47,590 nt of DNA from Planctomicrobium piriforme. Lineage in GTDB: Bacteria; Planctomycetota; Planctomycetia; Planctomycetales; Planctomycetaceae. Shown here piece by piece: positions 32,454-41,996 of the stretch. The stretch lies in NCBI RefSeq assembly GCF_900113665.1, contig NZ_FOQD01000027.1, positions 1 to 47,590 on the forward strand, in the 5' to 3' direction. Both the position numbers and the translations under genes were made by a program. The stretch's first letter is position 1. Each line of letters begins with the position of its first letter. The notes under the pieces are model-generated. The model worked only from the letters and a program-made list of their open reading frames with translations. It had not been told where the DNA came from and searched no databases.

Positions 32454-33716
32454 CTACTCCGAGATCCCCGGCACTGGATACTGGCGGGCGAATTCGGCGA
32501 TTTCGCCGCGGACTCGTTCGCCGACGCTGGCATCATCGGCCGACTTGAGCACCTGCAGAATCCAGTTACCGACCTTTTTCATTTCGTCCTGTTTCATGCC
32601 GCGGGTGGTGAGCGCCGCGGTGCCGATGCGGACTCCGCTGGGGTCGAGCGGCTTACGCTGATCGAAGGGGATCATGTTCTTGTTGACGGTGATGCCAGCA
32701 CGGTCGAGGGCTTCTTCACCAATCTTGCCGGACAGGCCGATGGCCGTCATATCGCAGAGCATGAGATGATTATCGGTGCCGCCGCTGGCCAGGCGGATGC
32801 CGCCGGACATCAGCGTTTCGGCCAGGGTACGGGCATTGGCAACGATCTGCTGGGCGTACTGCTTGAAGGAAGGCTGCAGCGCTTCCTGGAAGCAGACGGC
32901 CTTCGCGGCGACGATGTGCATGAGCGGTCCCCCTTGCAGGCCGGGGAACACAGTCTTGTCGAGAGCCTTGGCGTGCTCTTCGCGGCAGAGGACGAAGCCC
33001 GAGCGGGGACCGCGGAGGGTTTTGTGCGAGGTCGATGACACGAAATCAGCGACCTGCACCGGGTTGTTATGGACTCCTCCGGCGACTAGGCCTGCGTAGT
33101 GGGCCATGTCGACGAACAGCAGGGCGCCAACGTCACGGGCGATTTCAGCGAACTTGGGGTGATCGATTTCGCGGGGATAGGCGCTGGCGCCGGCGACGAT
33201 CATTTTCGGTTTGTGTTCGCGGGCGAGGGCGGCCACCTGATCGAAGTCAATGCGGTGGTCGCTTTCACGGACGCCGTAGGGGATGACGTTGTAAAGCTGG
33301 CCTGAGAAGTTCAGGTGCATGCCGTGGGTGAGGTGTCCGCCGTGGGCGAGGTTCATCGCGAGGATGGTGTCGCCCGGCTTGAGGACCGACATGTAGACGG
33401 CCATGTTCGCCTGAGAGCCGGCGTGCGGCTGGACGTTGGCGTGATCGGCCCCGAACAGTTTGCAGACGCGATTTCGGGCAAGGGTTTCGACGTCGTCGAC
33501 GAATTCACAGCCCCCGTAGTAACGGCGGCCGGGGTAGCCTTCGGCGTACTTGTTGGTGAGGACAGTTCCGGCGGCCTGTTGGATCGCGGCGCTGGTGTAG
33601 TTCTCGGAGGCGATCAGTTCCAGCCCCTCAACCTGACGACGACGTTCGTGCTGAACTGCCGACCAGACCTCAGGATCGGTCGATTCTAGGGGAGAGGGAG
33701 CGGAGGAATTTGCCAT
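32454..33716 (-). CDS. glyA: Serine hydroxymethyltransferase
   Basis: GlyA interconverts serine and glycine with tetrahydrofolate, the main source of one-carbon units. The 420-residue protein has all family blocks: LELIASENYTSAAIQQAAGTV, NKYAEGYPGRRYYGG, VQPHAGSQANMAVYM, LAHGGHLTHG, FVDMAHYAGLVAGG and the PLP lysine Lys232 in SSTSHKTLRGPRSG, followed by FPGLQGGPLMH. It begins at ATG 33716, and length is usual. It lies upstream of the sigma gene on the same strand, but the 161-base gap with two repeats suggests separate transcription. Confidence 0.97.
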   Translation of the reverse strand: MANSSAPSPLESTDPEVWSAVQHERRRQVEGLELIASENYTSAAIQQAAGTVLTNKYAEGYPGRRYYGGCEFVDDVETLARNRVCKLFGADHANVQPHAGSQANMAVYMSVLKPGDTILAMNLAHGGHLTHGMHLNFSGQLYNVIPYGVRESDHRIDFDQVAALAREHKPKMIVAGASAYPREIDHPKFAEIARDVGALLFVDMAHYAGLVAGGVHNNPVQVADFVSSTSHKTLRGPRSGFVLCREEHAKALDKTVFPGLQGGPLMHIVAAKAVCFQEALQPSFKQYAQQIVANARTLAETLMSGGIRLASGGTDNHLMLCDMTAIGLSGKIGEEALDRAGITVNKNMIPFDQRKPLDPSGVRIGTAALTTRGMKQDEMKKVGNWILQVLKSADDASVGERVRGEIAEFARQYPVPGISE

Positions 33717-33861
33717 GATCAGCGGTCCTGCAGTTAAGCCGTTATCGAGTTCCCTCTGGGCTCAGAGCCGCAGTCGGGGGGACTTCAAAAATCGCGAGAG
33801 AACATTCTAGAAGGCGACAGGCCGATTGCGAAAGCAAGCAGAAAGAAATCGGGTGAAGGAA

Positions 33862-33945
33862 GCGTCCCGGACGCTGTGCATGACGGTGTTGGGTCAGCTT
33901 TTTGTGATTCTCTGCGTGAGAATGCGGCGGAGCGTCCGGGACGCT
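33862..33945. repeat. AGCGTCCCGGACGCT / AGCGTCCGGGACGCT inverted repeat
   Basis: Two 15-base palindromic words, AGCGTCCCGGACGCT at 33862-33876 and its reverse complement at 33931-33945, enclose about 54 bases. It ends a few bases before the stop of the DUF1501 gene and lies between this gene and glyA. Confidence 0.8.
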
Positions 33946-33951
33946 GGTTGC

Positions 33952-35379
33952 CTACGAGTTCAAAACAGCGTTCAGCACGTTGCCGTGGACGTCCGTCAGG
34001 CGGAAGTCGCGGCCGCCGTAGCGGTAGGTCAGTTTCTCGTGGTTCACGCCGAGTTGATGGAGGACGGTCGCCCACAGGTCGTAGACGGTGCATTTGTTCT
34101 CGACGGCGTGGTAGCCGAACTCGTCGGTCGCGCCGTAGATCGTCCCTCCTTTCACACCGCCGCCCGCCAGCCAGACGCTGAAGCCGAAGGGGTTGTGATC
34201 GCGGCCGTCGCTGCCTTGCGAGAAAGGGGTGCGGCCGAACTCGCCTGCCCAGACGATCAGCGTGTCGTCCAGAAGTCCACGGGCACGGAGGTCTTGAATG
34301 AGAGCGGTGATGGGCTGGTCGACCTGTTGGCCCATCAGTCGATGCCCTTGTTCCAGCTTGCCATGCTGGTCCCAGGGATTCGGAGCATTGCCAGCGCCGA
34401 TGTTGCGCGACAGACAACTGAGTTCGATAAAGCGTACTCCCCGTTCGACCAGCCGGCGGGCGAGCAAGCACTGTCTGGCGTAGGCAGCCATCTCGATGTC
34501 GGACGAGTCAACGCCGTACAGGTCGCGGGTCTGTTGCGTCTCGCCGGAGATGTCGCAGAGTTCCGGCACCGCGGACTGCATGCGAAATGCTGTTTCGTAA
34601 TTCTGAATGGCGGCATCGACGCCTGCGTTCTCGGCGGTCGCCTGGAGAAAGCCAGAGTCGAAGGCTTTGACGAAATCGAGTCGCTGCCGCTGGATGTCGC
34701 CGGGATCAGGCGAGCGGATGTTGCGGATTGCTTCCGCGCGGTCTGCCTGCAGGATGGAACCTTGATGCTGAGCCGGGAGGAAGCCGTTGCTGAACAGGCT
34801 GATGCCGCCATGCGGAGCGGTGGCGTTGCCGCTTTGGAGGACCACATAGGCGGGGAGGTCGCGATTCTCGGTGCCGAGACCATAGGCCGCCCAGGCGCCG
34901 GCGCTGGGGTAGCCCATGATGGGAAACCCTGTGTGCATGAAGAAGTTCCCCTGAGCATGCTCGTTGACGGGCGAGGTCATCGAGCGAATGACCGCCAGCT
35001 CGTCAGCGACGGCGGCCAGGCGGGGGAACATGCTGCTGATGGGGATACCGCTTTCCCCGGCGGGAGCAAACGTGAAGGGGCTGGCCATCACGTTGCCGTT
35101 GTTGTTGAACTGCGTGCGTTCGGTTTTGACCGGCAGCGGCTGACCATGCAGCTTCTGCAGGAGGGGTTTGGGATCGAACGAATCGACCTGAGAGACGCCG
35201 CCGGACATAAAGCAGAAGATGACGTGCTTTGCACGGGGCGGATGATGCAGTTGCGTCAATGAACCAGTGGTGGGCTGCGTTTGGGCGGCATCGGCGATCA
35301 GGCTGCCCAGAGCGAGCGAGCCAAAGCCGAGCGAGCACCGCTGCAGTATCTGTCGTCGTGAAAGGAATTGTTGAAACAT
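33952..35379 (-). CDS. DUF1501 family protein, Tat-exported
   Basis: The 475-residue protein has a twin-arginine type leader (SRRQILQRCSLGFGSLALGSL) and the DUF1501 fold, distantly related to alkaline phosphatase/sulfatase enzymes: AKHVIFCFMSGGVSQVDSFDPKP, VIRSM, GYPSAGAWAAYGLGTENRDLPAYVVL, LARRLVERGVRFIEL, WDQHGKLEQGHRLMGQQVD, VWAGEFGRTP and a final GRDFRLTDVHGNV. It follows the large PSCyt1 gene on the same strand; this pairing is a hallmark of planctomycetes and suggests that both act on a shared extracellular substrate. Biochemical activity is unproven. Start ATG 35379. Confidence 0.92.
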   Translation of the reverse strand: MFQQFLSRRQILQRCSLGFGSLALGSLIADAAQTQPTTGSLTQLHHPPRAKHVIFCFMSGGVSQVDSFDPKPLLQKLHGQPLPVKTERTQFNNNGNVMASPFTFAPAGESGIPISSMFPRLAAVADELAVIRSMTSPVNEHAQGNFFMHTGFPIMGYPSAGAWAAYGLGTENRDLPAYVVLQSGNATAPHGGISLFSNGFLPAQHQGSILQADRAEAIRNIRSPDPGDIQRQRLDFVKAFDSGFLQATAENAGVDAAIQNYETAFRMQSAVPELCDISGETQQTRDLYGVDSSDIEMAAYARQCLLARRLVERGVRFIELSCLSRNIGAGNAPNPWDQHGKLEQGHRLMGQQVDQPITALIQDLRARGLLDDTLIVWAGEFGRTPFSQGSDGRDHNPFGFSVWLAGGGVKGGTIYGATDEFGYHAVENKCTVYDLWATVLHQLGVNHEKLTYRYGGRDFRLTDVHGNVLNAVLNS

Positions 35380-35426
35380 CTCGTTTTCCTAGGCGACCTG
35401 AATCTTCGGAGAGTTCGCGTTCGCTC

Positions 35427-35462
35427 AAAATTCGAAGCACGAAATTCGAAATCCGAAACAAG
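35427..35462 (-). repeat. TTCGAAGCACGAAATTCGAA repeat between PSCyt1 and DUF1501 genes
   Basis: AAATTCGAAGCACGAAATTC followed by GAAATCCGAAACAAG, nearly identical to the copy at 47411. It occupies a third of the 117-base gap. Confidence 0.8.
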
Positions 35463-35496
35463 CTCTCAATTCCAAGAACAAGTCGATACTTTCTCG

Positions 35497-38400
35497 TTAC
35501 TTCAGGTAAATGAATTCTTTGAACAGGAAGAGAGCTCGGGCGAGTTCGGACCAGGCTGCGAGTTCTCGATGATCAGTTACTGGCGGCAGCGCGGCGAGTT
35601 GTGATTTGAGTTGTGTCTGTTGAACTTGTGCGGTGATGAACTGCTGACGTTGGTTGTCCGGGAGGGCAGCGAGCAACATGTCATTCGTGATTGCAGTAGG
35701 GAGTGAAAGAGACGAAGCGTGAACTTCGTCGGCCGTGAGTGCGCGATCGTAGAGTTGAGCTTTCAGTATGCGGCCTGAGAGAAGCTTGTTGCCGCCTGCC
35801 GGGAGATGCCGGAGTCCGAAAGTGACGACAGTTTGTCCCGCCGGAAACTCGACCAGACCTGCTGAACGATACGGCTTGCCATAAGGAAGGCCATCGCGGT
35901 AGCCGGTCACGAGTCCATCGGCGGCATAGACGATCGCGAGGTGAACCGTTTGGCCGAGGGGAGCCTGTTCAGGCGGTCCCTGAAACGGCTTTGTGCGATG
36001 GAAGTGATCGCTGCCGGCCAGCCATTCCCGCGGGCTTTGTTCGCCAAAGACGATGGCATCGAAGACGGCACCGTCGCGGGATTGAATCGACATGACGCCG
36101 CCCCCTTGTTGGTCGAGCGTGTCGAGCTGCACCCAGGCTTCGAGCGTTTTCTCCGTCAGCGTTTTTTCAAGCGGCGGCGTCACCAGGTAGCCGCCGTTCA
36201 AGTTGACTGACCCGTTGACCAACTGAATGTTGCCGACCGGTTTGGCGGTTGCACTCCCGACAACATCGTTCAAATCGCCGTCAAATTCCCAGCGGCCGAT
36301 GGGCGATGGAACCATGCGGTTGGATGCAACGGCGTTGGCTTGCGGCAGCTGCTCACGGGCGACGGCGGTGAGATCAGCAAGCTGTCGCTCAACAGCCGCA
36401 AGCTTGAGATCGAGTTCGTGACGATGTTGCTGCTGTTTCTTATGTCGTCCGGAAGCGGCACGGACGTAGGCGAGAGCTTGCTCGATTTCCTGGGGTTGAG
36501 CGGAGCGACCAAAGGCCGTGGCAAACATTTGCTGGATGCGCTGGCCGTCCGTTTGTGAATTGTTTTGCAGGAGGCGGCTGGCCCAACTGTGTGCTCTCTG
36601 CTGGATACGGGGATCATTGAGAAGCGTCAGTGATTGGGCGGGGACATTGGTGACGTCGCGTCGGCCTGTCGCGCTGAAGGGTTCCGGGAAGTCGAAGACG
36701 CGCAGGACGGGGTCCAGGGAATTGCGGCGGACTTCGACATAGATGCTGCGCCGGTTCGAGTTCCCCCCTGTCGGCGGCCCGAACAGATTGAGATCGATAT
36801 CACCGGACGCCGTCAGGAGAGAGTCGCGGATTGATTCGGCTTCGAGTCGACGGACGGCGGCGTGAGAGAGGAGTTGATTCTCGGGATCGATCTCGCGGGC
36901 ACGTTCAGACGGGACCGAAGAGAGCTGCCAGGTGCGGGAGAGCACCAGTTCGCGGATGAGTGATTTCAGCGAGCCCTTTTGTTCGGTGAAATGCAGGGCG
37001 AGCCAGTCGAGGAGTTCTGGATGAGTCGGCTCGAAGCCCATCTTGCCGAAGTTGTCAGGCGTGCGGACGAGCCCTTGATCGAACAGATGCAGCCACACCC
37101 GATTCACGATCACGCGACGAGTGAGAGGGTTGTCGCTGCGCAGCAGGTCTTCGGCGAGTTCCCGTCGACCGCTGAGAGATGCGGCATAGGGTTCCGCATC
37201 GACGGCTTCGAGAAAACGGCGGGGAACGAGTTCCGCGGGCTGTTTGTGGTCGCCGCGAACATACAACGGCTGGTCGCGACCAAGGGTCTCTTCGAGACCA
37301 GGCACTCTAGTGGGGACGGCGATCTCGGCTTCGAGCACACGATAGCGTTCCACGAGCGGACGCACCGTCGAAAGCGAAACATGATCGTTTGGAAGCAGAG
37401 ATTCTTCCAGGCAGGCCTGCAACAGATCTGCTTGCACATCGCTGAACTGTCCGTTTTTCCAATCCCGAATCGCGATGGCGAGTGTGTCGGCGAAGCGCGA
37501 CTGCAATTGCGGAAAGGACTCAGGCGGCGTCCGGTCGGCGGGTTTGATGAGCAGTCCGGCGTATTCGCGGAACTTTGAACTCGGAGGCGTGGTCCCTTTT
37601 TTAGTGACGACGGCATTCCGCAGCCCGAACCATGATCGGGTGTCTGCAGAGACGGGAAGAGGAGCATCGAGAGCGGTGGCGATTTCGAGGTAAGCGTCGT
37701 CTCCTTTCCAGTAACTCAGATCGAGTTTGAGCCACTGCCAGCGCGGAGTCGGCTTCAGCACAGGGAAAATCGTGCCGCTGCGAGGATAGTTCTGCACGGC
37801 ATAACGGGCAATTGCGCCGCCGTCGCCGCAGGTTTGGAGCCAGACTTCGTATTCATCATCGAGAGCCATGTCCGGTGACGAGAACCGGGCGGGATGTTTG
37901 GTGGAGAGAGCATGCGAGTAGACGCCGGCCGGATAGATTCCGCTGAGCAGTTTGCTTCCTTCGAGGGCAATTGTGAAATCACCGGACTGACGGTTGGGCT
38001 GGGAGAGCCCGAACCCGGTGCGGAACCACGATTCGGCGTCGGCCTGATGGTCGAAACGCCACTGGCGGAAATGAGGGCCAGCCAGGAACTGTTGCTGTCG
38101 CTGCTGATCTGCCTGCCATTGGTCGACAAAGGTCTGCCAGGCAGCGGCGAACATGCCGCCACTAGCGACAGCTTGTTGCATGTGCAGGAGCGGCTGCAAC
38201 GGGCGCGATGATTCTTTTGAGTCTTTCGCTGCTGCAAACCAGGCGGGGACTGCCGTCGAAAGTTTTTCAAGCCAAGCATCGGCCAGCGCAGTGCGGATCT
38301 GCAGTTTAAGGTCCGCGAGATCCACGCTGTTCTGCTGTTGCACGGCGGGGAGATCGACAATCACTCGCCCTGGCCGGCAGGAACCGAGGACTCCGAAGAG

Positions 38401-39558
38401 AGCGTAGTAGTCGGCCTGGCTGATCGCATCGAACTTGTGATTGTGGCATCGGGCACAGGAAACGGTCAGCCCCAGGAAGGCCTTCGAGAAGACGTTGACC
38501 TGGTCGTCGACGAAGCGGACTTTCTCATCAAGGGCATCGGTTGGTGAGAAGCCATGAAAAACCATCCGCCAGTGGGCGGGACCGATCAGTGATTCATTGA
38601 GCTGCAACTGGGTGTTGACGCGCGGTTGTTCGAGCAAGTCGCCGGCAATGTGTTCGCGGACGAGCTGATCGTAAGAGACATCGGTGTTGAGCGCGCGAAT
38701 CAGGTAGTCGCGGTAATGCCAGGCGTTGCCAATGAGTGGGTCGCCTTCCGAGCCGTGCGACTCGGCATAGCGGAGCCAGTCCATCCAGTGTCGGGCCCAG
38801 TGTTCGCCAAACTGCGGCCGCGCCAGCAGCGTATCGACCAGTTGGGGGAAGACGACCGGGTCATGCGAGTCGAGCAGCGGTATCCATTGCGACTGTTCGT
38901 CCGGAGTCGGGGGCAAGCCGGTTAGAACGAAGAAGACGCGTCGCAACAGCACGGCTGAATCGGCGTCTGGTGAAGGGGGAAGCTGTGCCTGTTCCAGCCG
39001 GACGAGAATGAAGTTGTCGACAGGAGTCCGGCACCAGTCGGGTGACTGCACGGTCGGGACGGCAGGCGACTTGATCGGTTGAAAGCTCCACCACTGCTTG
39101 CGTTTTTCAAGCCGAACGGGCCAGGACGCAGCGAGTGAGAGTTCTTCGGCAGAGGGTGGTGTGTCACGCGTGTCGACGGCGCCGTCTCGAATCCACTTCT
39201 CAAAATCGGCGATGACGGCGGCGGAAAGCTTCGGCCCCGCCTTGGGCATCTCGTAGCCTTCCACTTCATGACGCAGCACCTGCAGCAGCAGACTTGCGTT
39301 CGGATTCCCAGGCAGGAGAGCAGGGCCTGTCTCACCGCCGGTAAGGAGTGCCTGACGATGATCGAGCGCCAGACCCCCTTCCTGAGTTTTGGCAGTGTTG
39401 TGGCATTCATAACACTGCTCGACCAGCACAGGCCTGATGCGGGTTTCAAAGAATTCCTGACGAGCTGCGGAATCTCGATCAGCCGCGTTAACGCAGGGGG
39501 CGAATGCGACCGCAAGCAGAACAAGCAGCCAGAAGGACGTTGGCCGACTGTAGACCAT
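35497..39558 (-). CDS. Large exported PSCyt1/DUF1549/DUF1553 protein with LamG domain
   Basis: The 1353-residue protein begins with a signal peptide (FWLLVLLAVAFAPCVNA). A cytochrome-like PSCyt1 segment follows with a haem motif, CYECH at Cys49-His53, and an axial Met candidate in EGYEMPKAGP. DUF1549 (PSCyt2) spans about 160-400 with TGLPPTPDEQ, YRDYLIRALNTDVSYDQLVREHIAGD and a second CARCHNHKFD motif. A beta-rich insert (about 510-650) resembles a carbohydrate-binding module. DUF1553 (PSD1) spans about 800-1060 with NPLTRRVIVNRVWLHLFDQGLV and FGKMGFEPTHPELLDWLA. A LamG-type domain closes it (IGRWEFDGDLNDV to LLSGRILKAQLYDRALTADEV). It is coupled to DUF1501 and probably handles an extracellular polymer. 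I use ATG 39558; the longer frame to 39630 adds no signal. Confidence 0.92.
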   Translation of the reverse strand: MVYSRPTSFWLLVLLAVAFAPCVNAADRDSAARQEFFETRIRPVLVEQCYECHNTAKTQEGGLALDHRQALLTGGETGPALLPGNPNASLLLQVLRHEVEGYEMPKAGPKLSAAVIADFEKWIRDGAVDTRDTPPSAEELSLAASWPVRLEKRKQWWSFQPIKSPAVPTVQSPDWCRTPVDNFILVRLEQAQLPPSPDADSAVLLRRVFFVLTGLPPTPDEQSQWIPLLDSHDPVVFPQLVDTLLARPQFGEHWARHWMDWLRYAESHGSEGDPLIGNAWHYRDYLIRALNTDVSYDQLVREHIAGDLLEQPRVNTQLQLNESLIGPAHWRMVFHGFSPTDALDEKVRFVDDQVNVFSKAFLGLTVSCARCHNHKFDAISQADYYALFGVLGSCRPGRVIVDLPAVQQQNSVDLADLKLQIRTALADAWLEKLSTAVPAWFAAAKDSKESSRPLQPLLHMQQAVASGGMFAAAWQTFVDQWQADQQRQQQFLAGPHFRQWRFDHQADAESWFRTGFGLSQPNRQSGDFTIALEGSKLLSGIYPAGVYSHALSTKHPARFSSPDMALDDEYEVWLQTCGDGGAIARYAVQNYPRSGTIFPVLKPTPRWQWLKLDLSYWKGDDAYLEIATALDAPLPVSADTRSWFGLRNAVVTKKGTTPPSSKFREYAGLLIKPADRTPPESFPQLQSRFADTLAIAIRDWKNGQFSDVQADLLQACLEESLLPNDHVSLSTVRPLVERYRVLEAEIAVPTRVPGLEETLGRDQPLYVRGDHKQPAELVPRRFLEAVDAEPYAASLSGRRELAEDLLRSDNPLTRRVIVNRVWLHLFDQGLVRTPDNFGKMGFEPTHPELLDWLALHFTEQKGSLKSLIRELVLSRTWQLSSVPSERAREIDPENQLLSHAAVRRLEAESIRDSLLTASGDIDLNLFGPPTGGNSNRRSIYVEVRRNSLDPVLRVFDFPEPFSATGRRDVTNVPAQSLTLLNDPRIQQRAHSWASRLLQNNSQTDGQRIQQMFATAFGRSAQPQEIEQALAYVRAASGRHKKQQQHRHELDLKLAAVERQLADLTAVAREQLPQANAVASNRMVPSPIGRWEFDGDLNDVVGSATAKPVGNIQLVNGSVNLNGGYLVTPPLEKTLTEKTLEAWVQLDTLDQQGGGVMSIQSRDGAVFDAIVFGEQSPREWLAGSDHFHRTKPFQGPPEQAPLGQTVHLAIVYAADGLVTGYRDGLPYGKPYRSAGLVEFPAGQTVVTFGLRHLPAGGNKLLSGRILKAQLYDRALTADEVHASSLSLPTAITNDMLLAALPDNQRQQFITAQVQQTQLKSQLAALPPVTDHRELAAWSELARALFLFKEFIYLK

Positions 39559-39696
39559 GTGCGGAACCTGACCGGAAAATCGGCAGCGAAGAAGACTCGC
39601 CCTGCATTGTGCGGTCAGGCGGTGATCCACCGCAAGCGCAAGCGTGCCCGACGGTGATGGATCGCGAGATAAGGTGGAAAGCCGGATCCCTTGCGG

Positions 39697-39734
39697 AATT
39701 TGTCAATGGTCAATTGTCATTTGGCCATTGAGGA
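39697..39734 (+). repeat. AATTTGTCAATGGTC...TTTGGCCATTGAGG repeat
   Basis: Third copy of the family with TTTGTCATTGGGCCATTGAGG. TGTCAATGGTCAATTGTCATT is self-complementary around its centre. Confidence 0.65.
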
Positions 39735-39846
39735 AAGTTGAGCGATGAGAGTTGAGTCAGAGAGAGGCTTAGTTTTTCTGCTCTGGACTCTCCACTCAAA
39801 GCTCTCGACTCTTCCCACACTCAACACTCAGCACTCAACTTTCACT
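39735..39846. repeat. GTTGAG / CTCAACACTCAGCACTCAAC inverted repeat
   Basis: GTTGAGCGATGAGAGTTGAGTC on the left faces CTCTCGACTCTTCCCACACTCAACACTCAGCACTCAAC on the right, giving a long imperfect hairpin. It is of the same kind as 28256-28296 and 41936-41996. Confidence 0.6.
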
Positions 39847-39877
39847 TCAGAACGCTCCAACAATTTCGCCCCTGGGG

Positions 39878-41851
39878 CTAAGTGGTGACGATGATTGTCT
39901 TGCGGGCGGGCAGGCTGCTGAAGCCGTTGCCATCAATGATCGTCGCCTGCACGGTTCGTGGCTCAGTCGAAGGTGTCGCCGAAACATTCGAAAAGCCGAT
40001 GCGTCGCAGCAGAGCCTGGACGGCGGTGAGCGTGGCATTGCCGTTGAATGTGACGATCAGAGGTTCGCCGTCGACTCCGCCGGCGAATTGACCGATCGCC
40101 GCGCCTGCGTAGCGCACTTCAGTCCCGAGAATGGAAATCTGTCCGGCGCCATTTCCGTGCGAGAGAATGGAAAGCTGGTCGCCCTCGCTGGCATTGGCGA
40201 CCAGTTGCACGAAGAGCTGCCCTCCGGCGAAAAGGACACCGTCAGGGCCGGTCAATGTCGTGTCGTAATCGATCAGGATCGGAGAAGTGCCCTGACTGTA
40301 GGTCACCTGCCAGCCGAAGGCGTCGATCTCCACTTCGTTGGCGATGGCGGCGACCGTCAGTTGCTTGCGGGCGATTTCGCTGGAGAAGCCGTCTCCATCC
40401 GTCAGGCTGACCCGAACCGTGCGGGGCAAAGTCGAGGGCGTGTTGGTGACCGTTTGATAGGCGATTCTCTGCAACAGCCGCTGCACTGCCTGCGTCGAGG
40501 CGTTGGCGTTGAAGACGATCTGCAGCCGCGAGTTCCCCACGCCGCCATTGAATCTGCCGATGACGACTCCGCCATAAGTCACGTCGAATCCGTTGAGGCC
40601 GATCTTGCCGGCACTGTTGCCTTCGGGAGCGATCAGCAGTCGATCCCCCTCTTCCGCGTTGGATTCAATGCGAATGAGCAGTTGTCCTCCTGCGAACGAC
40701 GAGGAGTCGGCGTCGGTGATGGTCGCGTCATAATCCAGAAGTCGCGGGCCGGCTCCTTCGACGGCGTTGACCGTTCCGCCAAAGCCGAGGATCTGCGGTT
40801 CTCGGCTGATGAAGTGCAAGGTCTTGAGGACGGGACCGGTGTTGCCGGTGTAGCCATCGTCAAATTGAAAGGCGATCTGGCGGTCTGGCAAAGCGGGGTG
40901 ATGGGCTCGCGTGTTGACGTATGCCGTCTGCCGGATCAGTTGCTGAATCGAATCCGCGGTCGCATTCGCATTGAAGCGGATGTTGAACGAGCCGTCGGTA
41001 CTGCCTTTGTATGTGCCGATCGATGTTCCGTTCCATTGAACATCGCGATCGACAAGCTTGATGTGACCGGCCTCGTCCGAGCTGACGAGCAGCAGTCGAT
41101 CCCCGACGCCGGCACTCTGAATTGAGACGTTGAGGCTGCTGGATCCAAAGTGAGGGGGGTTGGGATCGGAGAAGATTGCGTCGGGGTCCACGGCGACCGG
41201 ATTGCCCCCCTGGACGTACGTCGGTTCCCCCGCAGGCAGCTGCAGGCGCGGGCCTGCGACGCTGCCGATCACCAGCTCATACGGACCTTGTGACGGACCC
41301 CAACTGGGCCAACGGTCTCCCGTTCCGGTCACCGCATCGAAGCTCGAATAGTAGCCGTTCGGCCAGCCTGTCACGGCGACATAATAATCGCCGGCCTGCG
41401 TGATATTGTAGGTCAGGTAAGAATCGTGGATGGGCGATTCACCGGGGGCTCCGCCTTCATCATTCCAGGCCAGCCGGTGACCGGTTTCATCAAACAATGC
41501 GATCAGCGAGTCAAAGCGGCCGTACGAATCGATATCCAGACTGAGGATCGTGGCTGCATCGAGCGTCAACTGATACATGTCGACGTCGGCGGCGTCGATC
41601 AATCCCGCGCGGTTAATCTCACCTGAGATAGTTACGCCAATTTGGGCGGGAGTGGCCTCGGAGATCTGATCGTCGGGATCATTGATCGGCGCGGGGGGAT
41701 CGGCCTGGACGACAATGGCGGAGGGAAGCACTCGCGGTTCCAGTGCGCTGATTGTTGATCCCAGCTTCGACTGCTGCCGTCGCCGCCGGCCGAACCCAAA
41801 GGCATTGAAGACTAGAGAACGCTGGCGCCGGCCGGTATGGCGGGAAAACAT
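39878..41851 (-). CDS. LEPR-XLL surface protein with PPC domain and three long repeats
   Basis: The roughly 657-residue protein begins with a basic stretch (RRRRQQSK) followed by SALEPRVLPSA, the LEPR-XLL-type motif near residues 37-46 seen in many large planctomycete surface proteins. Next is a PPC-like domain (about 65-185), with DAADVDMYQLTLDAATILSLDIDSYG and AGDYYVAVTGWPNGYYSS. Then three ~120-residue repeats follow, with cores GDRLLLVSSDEAGHIKLVDRDVQWNG, GDRLLIAPEGNSAGKIGLNGFDVTYGG and GDQLSILSHGNGAGQISILGTEVRYAG. It stops after the third repeat with RKTIIVTT, without the long tail of giant relatives. The ATG at 41851 is chosen; an upstream TTG at 41890 adds 13 residues. Probably an exported adhesion or matrix protein. 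Confidence 0.8.
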   Translation of the reverse strand: MFSRHTGRRQRSLVFNAFGFGRRRRQQSKLGSTISALEPRVLPSAIVVQADPPAPINDPDDQISEATPAQIGVTISGEINRAGLIDAADVDMYQLTLDAATILSLDIDSYGRFDSLIALFDETGHRLAWNDEGGAPGESPIHDSYLTYNITQAGDYYVAVTGWPNGYYSSFDAVTGTGDRWPSWGPSQGPYELVIGSVAGPRLQLPAGEPTYVQGGNPVAVDPDAIFSDPNPPHFGSSSLNVSIQSAGVGDRLLLVSSDEAGHIKLVDRDVQWNGTSIGTYKGSTDGSFNIRFNANATADSIQQLIRQTAYVNTRAHHPALPDRQIAFQFDDGYTGNTGPVLKTLHFISREPQILGFGGTVNAVEGAGPRLLDYDATITDADSSSFAGGQLLIRIESNAEEGDRLLIAPEGNSAGKIGLNGFDVTYGGVVIGRFNGGVGNSRLQIVFNANASTQAVQRLLQRIAYQTVTNTPSTLPRTVRVSLTDGDGFSSEIARKQLTVAAIANEVEIDAFGWQVTYSQGTSPILIDYDTTLTGPDGVLFAGGQLFVQLVANASEGDQLSILSHGNGAGQISILGTEVRYAGAAIGQFAGGVDGEPLIVTFNGNATLTAVQALLRRIGFSNVSATPSTEPRTVQATIIDGNGFSSLPARKTIIVTT

Positions 41852-41935
41852 CTGAGCACCCAGTCTGATCGCGTTGAGAAGAACGAGCAATTGACAGGGA
41901 CGCTAGCAGATCAAATTGCTTCCATCCATCGACTT

Positions 41936-41996
41936 CTTCGCACTCAACACTCAACTCCCTGTCTGGCTCTGGACACTCAGCTCAACACTCGACTCT
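41936..41996 (+). repeat. CACTCAACACTCAACTCC repeat
   Basis: CTCAAC/CTCAGC-rich block similar to 28256 and 39735, ending at the stop of the kinase gene (41997). Confidence 0.6.

Larger units (their letters stand above)
39559..39877. other. Intergenic repeat block upstream of PSCyt1
   Basis: No gene is seen in these 319 bases. They contain a TTGTCAATGGTCAATTGTCA / TTGGCCATTGAGG element (39697-39734, same family as 28186) followed by an ACTCAAC-type inverted block, GTTGAG at 39736-39755 facing CACTCAACACTCAGCACTCA at 39818-39838. Confidence 0.6.

Noticed and set aside
33826..35262. Long plus-strand open frame (478 codons) opposite DUF1501
   Set aside because: It is antisense to a clear DUF1501 gene, has no family motif, and follows from the codon pattern of GC-rich genes.
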